From NCBI GenBank assembly GCA_938003955.1, contig CALKXE010000133.1:1-60716 (forward strand): a DNA stretch of 60,716 bases, read 5' to 3'. The notes beneath the pieces are model-generated. The model was not told where the DNA came from. It made no database searches and worked only from the letters and a program-made list of their open reading frames with translations. Source of the stretch: an uncultured Saprospiraceae bacterium. Lineage in GTDB: Bacteria; Bacteroidota; Bacteroidia; Chitinophagales; Saprospiraceae. Positions 55,222 to 60,716 of the stretch are shown piece by piece. Positions within the stretch are counted from its first letter, which is position 1; the number at the start of each line of letters is the position of its first letter. The translations under genes were made by a program, and so were the position numbers.

Positions 55222-56094
55222 TTACTTTTCTGCCATTAATTGGTATAAATAATATTTTTCCCAATCCGAATAGTTTCTTTGAGAGGATTGGTACTTCGAC
55301 AATTCGATACTTATTTTTGATGTTTTATCCACTTTTGATCCAATCTGTTTAGAAAGCTCTATTGCCTCATTTGCACACGGAGCATTTGGGGATATAGATA
55401 ACAATATAGGAATAGCTCTCTTCATCTGAAAAGTAACACCAGAATTGATCATAACGCTCGCTTTTTGGATTTTTTCAGAACAAGAATAATCAGATTGCGC
55501 TTTTAATGTTTTACTCATAAGTGTTTTTGCTTTTGGGGAGCAATTACTCTTATTAAGATTGATAAGAATTTCCAAGGACTTATGGAAATCATTCTCTGCA
55601 TTCAATTTTTCTACAGCTTCGATATACTTATCGCAATTTTCTTTGAATACCTTATCTATAAAAGCGTTGATGAAGTCATTTAATTTTTGCTGTGCATCTA
55701 TATCTAAAGTGAAGGCATCAACTAGTGCTTCAGTTAGCTTGGCATTATCAGAAGCATTTACCTTTTGTTTGAAAATGAATACATCTTTTTCTTTTGTCTT
55801 TTTATCAGTGACATGAAATTCAATTTGAGGTTCCCCAGTAGCTTTTATATCCATACCTTCTATCAAGTGTGCTTTACCAATGTTTATAGTAGGTTTAATT
55901 TGAAAAGAACTTCTGTGTGTAATCACAAAATTTTCTGAAAAGCTTTCTCTAATAATTGTATTTAGTGACCGTGTAGCTTTGTAGCTATCTTTAGATTTTG
56001 CAGGCAATACCTTTATTGCGTACGAATCGCTGTCAAATTGACTAATTAATGGAGAAGAAATTGAACAAAATAAGAAGAAAATTATAAACCTCAT
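55222..56094 (-). CDS. Secreted protein of unknown function, last in CsgG-like operon
   Basis: 290 residues. Signal peptide MRFIIFFLFCSISSPLISQ. N-terminal half is beta-rich (YAIKVLPAKSKDSYKATRS), C-terminal half is helical with four Cys and repeat-like helices (AENDFHKSLEILINLNKSNCS, FQMKRAIPILLSISPNAPCANEAI) like TPR units. Seven bp after the DUF6175 gene. No family recognised. Confidence 0.6.
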   Translation of the reverse strand: MRFIIFFLFCSISSPLISQFDSDSYAIKVLPAKSKDSYKATRSLNTIIRESFSENFVITHRSSFQIKPTINIGKAHLIEGMDIKATGEPQIEFHVTDKKTKEKDVFIFKQKVNASDNAKLTEALVDAFTLDIDAQQKLNDFINAFIDKVFKENCDKYIEAVEKLNAENDFHKSLEILINLNKSNCSPKAKTLMSKTLKAQSDYSCSEKIQKASVMINSGVTFQMKRAIPILLSISPNAPCANEAIELSKQIGSKVDKTSKISIELSKYQSSQRNYSDWEKYYLYQLMAEK

Positions 56095-56101
56095 GAGTAA
56101 T

Positions 56102-56989
56102 TTATTTTAACGTGAATATGATATTTGCACCTACTACTGTTCTACTAGATTCTATTCCTTTACCAGATAGAAATTTTTTAAATTTTGCAGCAAATTTTGA
56201 TATTCTATATGATCTTCCTCTATCATCTTTCAACGGAAGTTTTATAATATCAAAAATCATTTTAGTATCTGTTACACCTTGAAGATGATAATAGTTTTTG
56301 AAGCTATTATTTTGCATCCAGTCTTCTATTAGGTCTGATAGGAGGTCCCCTGAATCGTCCACCTCAGTGTCAAAATCATAATCAGCCCCATCTACTAGAC
56401 CAATAGTTATAGATGCTGTTTTACCATTTTCAACAATGTCAGCAAATTTTGATTGCATTGTATTTAATAGATTGTCTATCTCTTTTTCCACAGCTTTTTC
56501 AGTAAGTTTTTCAAAATTCTGAGTATTAAACTTAGGCGATGTAGCTACTTTGTTGGCTAGAGATTCTCCTGTAGCAGCATCGAAAGCTGTTAATATTACA
56601 GTTACACTGCTACCTGATCTAGCATAATTTTTATTAGCTTCTACTTCTACATAGATATCGGCACCAGAAAGGGAGATTACATCGTTTTTAATACTTGTTT
56701 GTTGATCTTCAGTCATCGCCTCATTGTTGTTTAGTTGTTTGAGTTTCGCTCTGAAATCAATTGTGTTTACTCCTCGCTCATCAAATGCCTCTTTGACTTT
56801 TGTTATTGCTATTCTTAGCAGTTCATTACTTTCGAAGTTTTTCCTAAGACTTTTGCCCTCTGGAGTGAATGGTATAGCCATGATTGTAGGCTGGATTGAT
56901 GTTGGTTTGTCATCTTGCGAATTCGCTGTGCTAGACGCAAAAACAAATAACATTATTAAAAGTATACTGAAGTTGTATTTCATTTTCAT
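56102..56989 (-). CDS. DUF6175 secreted protein
   Basis: 295 residues. Signal peptide at about 1-24. Matches DUF6175: QPTIMAIPFTPEGKSLR, LRIAITKVKEAFDERGVNTIDF, ISLSGADIYVEVEANK, SVTVILTAFDAATGESLANKV and TEKAVEKEIDNLLNTMQSKFADIVENG. The first part resembles the N-terminal fold of CsgG-like proteins. Found in Bacteroidota beside CsgG-type genes. Exact role unknown. Confidence 0.8.
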   Translation of the reverse strand: MKMKYNFSILLIMLFVFASSTANSQDDKPTSIQPTIMAIPFTPEGKSLRKNFESNELLRIAITKVKEAFDERGVNTIDFRAKLKQLNNNEAMTEDQQTSIKNDVISLSGADIYVEVEANKNYARSGSSVTVILTAFDAATGESLANKVATSPKFNTQNFEKLTEKAVEKEIDNLLNTMQSKFADIVENGKTASITIGLVDGADYDFDTEVDDSGDLLSDLIEDWMQNNSFKNYYHLQGVTDTKMIFDIIKLPLKDDRGRSYRISKFAAKFKKFLSGKGIESSRTVVGANIIFTLK

Positions 56990-57057
56990 ATTTAATCATT
57001 AATTCTCCGATGCTTGCGTCGGGGTGATAAGAAGATGTTTTTGGAAAATCTTTTGGC

Positions 57058-57519
57058 TTAATAGCCAAAAGATTTTATTATTCCGGTTTTATTAAGGTGC
57101 TTTCTTAAATTGTTCAAGTCCACTTGGATTTGGATGGTAATAAAGTGTACTCCACCGTTATTGTAATTATCTACGATATTAGAAGACATCACATAGTTTT
57201 CAAATCCACGATTGATTATAAAATCTTCATAAAAATTTGGGTGTTGTCTATTTACTTGTCCTTCGTTATCTATTATGGCACGTTCTTGATTGCTGTCTGG
57301 AATACCTTTATATAATAGGTTCTCGATTGCATTTCGTTCTGCAAATGCCGCTGCCTTTCCAGCTGTTTCAGCTCGAGCTTCACTGGTAAGATGAATCGTC
57401 ATCCTATCGTGTTTTACACTTTTCACCAAGCCTGTCCTTTGGTACTGCATGTTAAGTTTTGGGCTACAAGAAATGCCTAAGCACACAAGCATTGCAATTA
57501 TAATTGCTGAGTATTTCAT
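57058..57519 (-). CDS. LPP20/FlgT-N-like lipoprotein
   Basis: 153 residues. Lipoprotein signal MKYSAIIIAMLVCLGISC (Cys18). AGKAAAFAERNAIENLLYKGIP resembles the helix of LPP20/FlgT N-terminal domains, followed by strand VHFITIQIQVDLNNLRKHL. Together with the CsgG-like neighbours it suggests an outer-membrane or periplasmic assembly. Confidence 0.6.
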   Translation of the reverse strand: MKYSAIIIAMLVCLGISCSPKLNMQYQRTGLVKSVKHDRMTIHLTSEARAETAGKAAAFAERNAIENLLYKGIPDSNQERAIIDNEGQVNRQHPNFYEDFIINRGFENYVMSSNIVDNYNNGGVHFITIQIQVDLNNLRKHLNKTGIIKSFGY

Positions 57520-57536
57520 AAGAATTGATTTTTTAA

Positions 57537-59156
57537 TTAGTCTCGTTTAATTGAATACATAAATTCAATTTTTTGATTATCCGTCATCGCTTTATAAAAA
57601 GGCTTTCTTCCTTTTTTATTTATTTTTAATTCACCTATACAAGCATTGTGTTTGTCAGCACTTACATAGCCATGACCAATATAGTTTTTACGCTCATATA
57701 TTTCGCCGCCAACCTCTTCCTTTGTCACTACGAGGATATCTAATTTTTCACGAGCTGCAAATCCAATAGGATGAAAAAGACGAATTTTAGTCACTTTATC
57801 TTTTTTCTGTTTTGTAGGTTCTAAAAACTCAATTGGTGTATCACTAATTTTCATCAATGCCATATTCAGAGCTTGAGCTGTAGTGTAACCCGAAAAGAAC
57901 CAGTTACGTTTACCTTCTTGCTTGTCGATTGCTACCAACTGGCCAGTAGCAATATCAGTAATGTTCACATTATTGTCAGCTATTGTTAAGAGGTATTGCG
58001 CCCCTATCATTTTGTCTTGAATGCTTCCTATATTGTAATCCATGAAACGCTCATCTTTATATTTATTCCTTAGGAATGCCATTTCGTTTTCAAATCCACG
58101 TTCTATTAATCTGATGATAGGCATCTTTAGAATCGTTTTTTCATATGCTTTTCTGCTTTTTGTTTTTGTATCTAGAGCTAAATTTAATTTTTCTCTTGTG
58201 TCACCTGATATACTGTATATAACATCTTTGTTCGTTACTCCAAACATATTATCATGTGCTTCTAGCTTTTTGGATAGTTTTTTACTTGACTGTATAAAAG
58301 TCTTATTAGCGGTTGCGATATCACCTTCTACTGAATTCACAGTTAGATAAGTAATATACTCGACAGTTTTTTTACCCGCTATAGTTGTTGGTGTGTAGAT
58401 TTCTAGAAGGTCATCTTTTACCAATTTTGTGCGGCCTGTCATATCTACGGACACGGTTTTGTATTTACCGTCTTCTTTTTCATGTTTTTTGATTGGATAA
58501 ATATCTCTTCCAGACATTTTTTTTATGGCGCTAGACACTGCACTTAGCTCAGCTTTTTTCTTGCCTTTTATATTATTCCGTTTTTTGATAATAGACTCCT
58601 TATAGTCTTTGTACATTTGATTAGAATAACGTGACCAATTCTTTTGTACATTAGAATATTTAGTTTTTCCGAAGTATTTTTTCACATCTATACTCACGGG
58701 TTTATCACTAATTGATGTTTTAGCTTTGATTTCATAATTAGTCAAGACAGTTTCGATTCCCCCTGTTGACACATCAATGCCTTTTAGATCGTAATAGATG
58801 TTATAGAAGATATTGAATGTTGCAGAAGTGGCTACACCATTGGTGTCTAATTTTGCTACTACTTCAGGTTTGTATTTATTTGATTTGGTGATTTGCTGAG
58901 TTATAAAGACAGCTTTTTCGCAAGGACGTTCAGGACGTTTTTCATTATCTAGATAAACTAAGTTTGAATTATTCCAATCGTAAATTACATAATTCTTTGG
59001 TAATTTAGTTTTTAGACTTTCGGTCAGAGCTTTATTTACATCTGAATCTTCTGCATCACTTCCATTACTTACATTTATTGCGACACCTAATTTTTGGGCA
59101 CTAGTATAATTGCTACTAGCGAATGCCAATAGCAGTATTATATATAATTTGTTCAT
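57537..59156 (-). CDS. Secreted CsgG-like-operon protein of unknown function
   Basis: 539 residues. Signal peptide MNKLYIILLLAFASSNYTSAQ. LGVAINVSNGSDAEDSDVNKALTESLKTKLPKNYVIYDW looks like the start of a CsgG/FlgT-type fold; a second such segment is near 370-440 (MIGAQYLLTIADNNVNITDIATGQLVA). Very Lys-rich. Second gene in the minus-strand operon, 5 bp after the CsgG-like gene. Family not recognised with confidence. Confidence 0.6.
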   Translation of the reverse strand: MNKLYIILLLAFASSNYTSAQKLGVAINVSNGSDAEDSDVNKALTESLKTKLPKNYVIYDWNNSNLVYLDNEKRPERPCEKAVFITQQITKSNKYKPEVVAKLDTNGVATSATFNIFYNIYYDLKGIDVSTGGIETVLTNYEIKAKTSISDKPVSIDVKKYFGKTKYSNVQKNWSRYSNQMYKDYKESIIKKRNNIKGKKKAELSAVSSAIKKMSGRDIYPIKKHEKEDGKYKTVSVDMTGRTKLVKDDLLEIYTPTTIAGKKTVEYITYLTVNSVEGDIATANKTFIQSSKKLSKKLEAHDNMFGVTNKDVIYSISGDTREKLNLALDTKTKSRKAYEKTILKMPIIRLIERGFENEMAFLRNKYKDERFMDYNIGSIQDKMIGAQYLLTIADNNVNITDIATGQLVAIDKQEGKRNWFFSGYTTAQALNMALMKISDTPIEFLEPTKQKKDKVTKIRLFHPIGFAAREKLDILVVTKEEVGGEIYERKNYIGHGYVSADKHNACIGELKINKKGRKPFYKAMTDNQKIEFMYSIKRD

Positions 59157-59161
59157 CCTGA

Positions 59162-59944
59162 TTATTTTTTTTCGTTGATCAATCTACACTCTAATTTTAT
59201 CCCATCCTCTAAAGCCTGGAATATTTCTTTTTTACCGTCTTCTACCTTTAGGATAGAGAAATTTTCGTCCTCAATTTGAGAAATATAACCTTTTCCAATC
59301 GCTGTTTTACGGATCTTAGTGATATCACCTATTTTCTCTTCAACAGACATGACGATCTCCATCTTGTATTTTAATTTGATACGTTGAGCGTATCCAGCAA
59401 GCACTAACAATTTTTTTACTTTATTTTTTGATTTTTCGAAAGCCCTTACTACTGGAAATCCTTTACCAAAGCAATCAGATGAAATTTCAAAGAGCATTAT
59501 CGTAAGTTCTTGGTCCAAATTTTTTAACCCTTTTAGCCATCCAGAATCTAGTTTTCTTTCCTTGCTACACATAATTTCTTTTGTAGCAACATCGGTCATT
59601 TGTATGATTAGGCGTTTTGATTTATGATCATATATACTCTGACATATTATGTCCGCACCTTCGGCTTTGCCTTGCTCTACTATATAGCCATCTATGAAAT
59701 CTTCTGACTTCTGCATTCTCATCTCCTTATTGACAAGTTGTTTGTTTTTCCTATCGATGATGGCGAAGTCTTTGTCATTAGAGAAGTAATTGATTATTTT
59801 TTCAGGTACAACGTTTATTGACGAAGTACCACCTTTGTTTTGCATACCATACACGGCAATTCGCTGTTGGGCTTCTACAGAGGTGTTTTGACAAATAAGG
59901 ATAAAAAGTATAAACGCAAGAGTTGCGTGCAATTTGGTTTTCAT
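59162..59944 (-). CDS. CsgG-like secreted protein
   Basis: 260 residues. Signal peptide MKTKLHATLAFILFILICQNTSVEA. The N-terminal half has the CsgG-type pattern: RIAVYGMQNKGG, then FAIIDRKNKQLVNKEMRMQKSEDFIDG, then GAEGAD-like QGKAEGADIICQSIYD and MTDVATKEIM. No lipobox Cys, unlike classical CsgG. First gene of a five-gene operon with a TATATTTG -7 box at 59969-59976 (minus strand). Confidence 0.7.
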   Translation of the reverse strand: MKTKLHATLAFILFILICQNTSVEAQQRIAVYGMQNKGGTSSINVVPEKIINYFSNDKDFAIIDRKNKQLVNKEMRMQKSEDFIDGYIVEQGKAEGADIICQSIYDHKSKRLIIQMTDVATKEIMCSKERKLDSGWLKGLKNLDQELTIMLFEISSDCFGKGFPVVRAFEKSKNKVKKLLVLAGYAQRIKLKYKMEIVMSVEEKIGDITKIRKTAIGKGYISQIEDENFSILKVEDGKKEIFQALEDGIKLECRLINEKK

Positions 59945-59968
59945 ATTAATTCAATTTGATGTAAAAAT

Positions 59969-59976
59969 CAAATATA
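59969..59976 (-). promoter_or_regulatory. -7 box of the CsgG-like operon
   Basis: CAAATATA reads TATATTTG on the minus strand, fitting TAnnTTTG, 25 bp before the first start codon. No -33 box at ideal spacing was found. Confidence 0.45.
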
Positions 59977-60050
59977 TTGAATTTATGGTGTAGTTAATAA
60001 TATTGCAAGAATTGAATAATCACTCAATAGATATATATAGTTCTCACTGT

Positions 60051-60465
60051 GGATCAAGTTGAATTTCTGGTGGGGACCTCATTTTATAAACCATATTCAG
60101 AATTGGATGGTGTTTTTTGATTGGATATAATTGTCCTTAGCTAGTTTAGGCTATTGGAGAATATTTTTAGATCAGAACACAAAAGTGTTTGAACCGACTT
60201 TAGGAGGTGAGTTTTTTGTGTTCCTAAAAATGTTTTTCAATAGTCGTTAAGAACTAGGTAAAGACTAGCGCTTTGCTTCTTTGTCGCAATGAGAAAGAAG
60301 AAAATCATGAGTTGAAACTCAAATCAAAACCACAAGTAGGTTAGTTTATTTAATGCTATCTTATCTACATTTGTAATCTTTAGGTGCAAAGTAATACTAC
60401 TATTAAGAAGATGTTAATAACATGAATAAGTTAAATCAAACCCCACCTGGTTTTGATCTTGATCC
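60051..60465. mobile_element. Non-autonomous ISL3-type relic with 8-bp target duplication
   Basis: Ends GGATCAAGTTGAATTTCTGG (60051-60070, then TGGGG) and the complement side CCCCACCTGGTTTTGATCTT...GATCC ending at 60465 resemble the ends of the IS at 53460-54864. Flanks CTCACTGT (left) and CTCACTAC (right) look like a slightly mutated 8-bp target duplication. About 415 bp, no transposase coding. Right third is shared with 44832-44927. Confidence 0.65.
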
Positions 60466-60509
60466 CTCACTACAATTAGTGAGATGAGTATTACTGTCAA
60501 AAAAAAAGC

Positions 60510-60538
60510 CTAGTAAAATTAATTACTAGACTTTCTTT
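60510..60538 (+). terminator. Terminator-like hairpin near the right edge
   Basis: CTAGTAA (60510-60516) pairs with TTACTAG (60523-60529), followed by ACTTTCTTT and preceded by an A-run, so it could work in both directions. The genes it serves lie outside the window or were lost. Confidence 0.45.
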
Positions 60539-60591
60539 ATGTAGCGTGAGGCGGGCTAATTACATTCCAGTATATTGGAGTTTTTAAAGTG

Positions 60592-60624
60592 TAGCGTGCG
60601 TATAGCGTGCGTATAGTGTGCGTT
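60592..60624. repeat. Three tandem 11-bp units
   Basis: TAGCGTGCGTA, TAGCGTGCGTA and TAGTGTGCGTT in a row. A related GTAGCGTGAGG occurs at 60541. No gene recognised from 60466 to the window end. Confidence 0.7.
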
Positions 60625-60716
60625 TTAGTATTAATTAATTCTTTGCCCTAACGAACTGGAGCCATAATGATTAAAAATTGGTTCGATCTGAGCTATTATT
60701 TTTTTTGATTCTGATA

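Overview
The window looks like a chromosome segment of a marine-type, low-GC member of the Bacteroidota. The evidence is type IX secretion C-terminal domains on two giant secreted proteins, TAnnTTTG-type -7 promoter boxes, an ECF sigma factor paired with a trans-envelope beta-barrel protein, many Cys lipoproteins, and an ISAon1-like ISL3 insertion sequence. Nothing here fixes the genus.

Left flank (1-15.3 kb): 3' part of a GH2 beta-galactosidase; an ECF sigma factor with its membrane partner and a Cys-rich repeat lipoprotein; a four-gene DoxX-like/DUF2071/methyltransferase/membrane protein operon; a lipoprotein; thioredoxin; a 1364-residue SBBP/PKD-type secreted protein; and a metallophosphoesterase.

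Centre (15.3-41.1 kb): a biosynthetic island for ribosomally made peptides with nitrile-hydratase-like leaders (NHLP/proteusin type). It holds an AraC-type regulator on a degenerate histidine-kinase dimerisation domain, eight precursor genes (one apparently losing its start codon), a JmjC-type oxygenase, a DUF6734 glycosyltransferase-like protein, a LanM reduced to its dehydratase half, a small membrane protein, and a seven-gene operon. That operon encodes a cNMP-domain protein, TolC, HlyD, a C39-peptidase ABC exporter, a second NHLP ABC exporter, a DUF7005 HExxH protein and an adenylate cyclase. A further precursor and a second adenylate cyclase follow. Eight promoters carry one element, TCAGTW-N5-GGCAAAA-N19-TAnnTTTR, with constant spacing to the -7 box. 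All but one intact core lack Cys, which suits a dehydratase without a cyclase. About 155 bp from the 3' end of the left-flank phosphoesterase is repeated at the right edge, so the island is bounded by direct repeats.

Right flank (41.3-60.7 kb): OxyR, a 156-bp MITE with 9-bp target duplication, an ankyrin protein, a MATE pump, a tandem DUF2911 protein, a YHYH/MORN/SCO group, a giant M64-type metalloprotease with a sorting tail, a frameshifted ISL3-family element and relics of the same family, and a five-gene CsgG-like/DUF6175 secreted-protein operon on the minus strand.

Proposed logic (inference): the regulator drives precursors and oxygenase through the shared promoter; enzymes act on leader-bearing precursors; the C39 exporter cleaves after GG/AG and sends cores out through HlyD and TolC; cAMP made by the two cyclases feeds control of production or export, although the obvious cNMP-domain protein lacks the usual phosphate-binding Arg.
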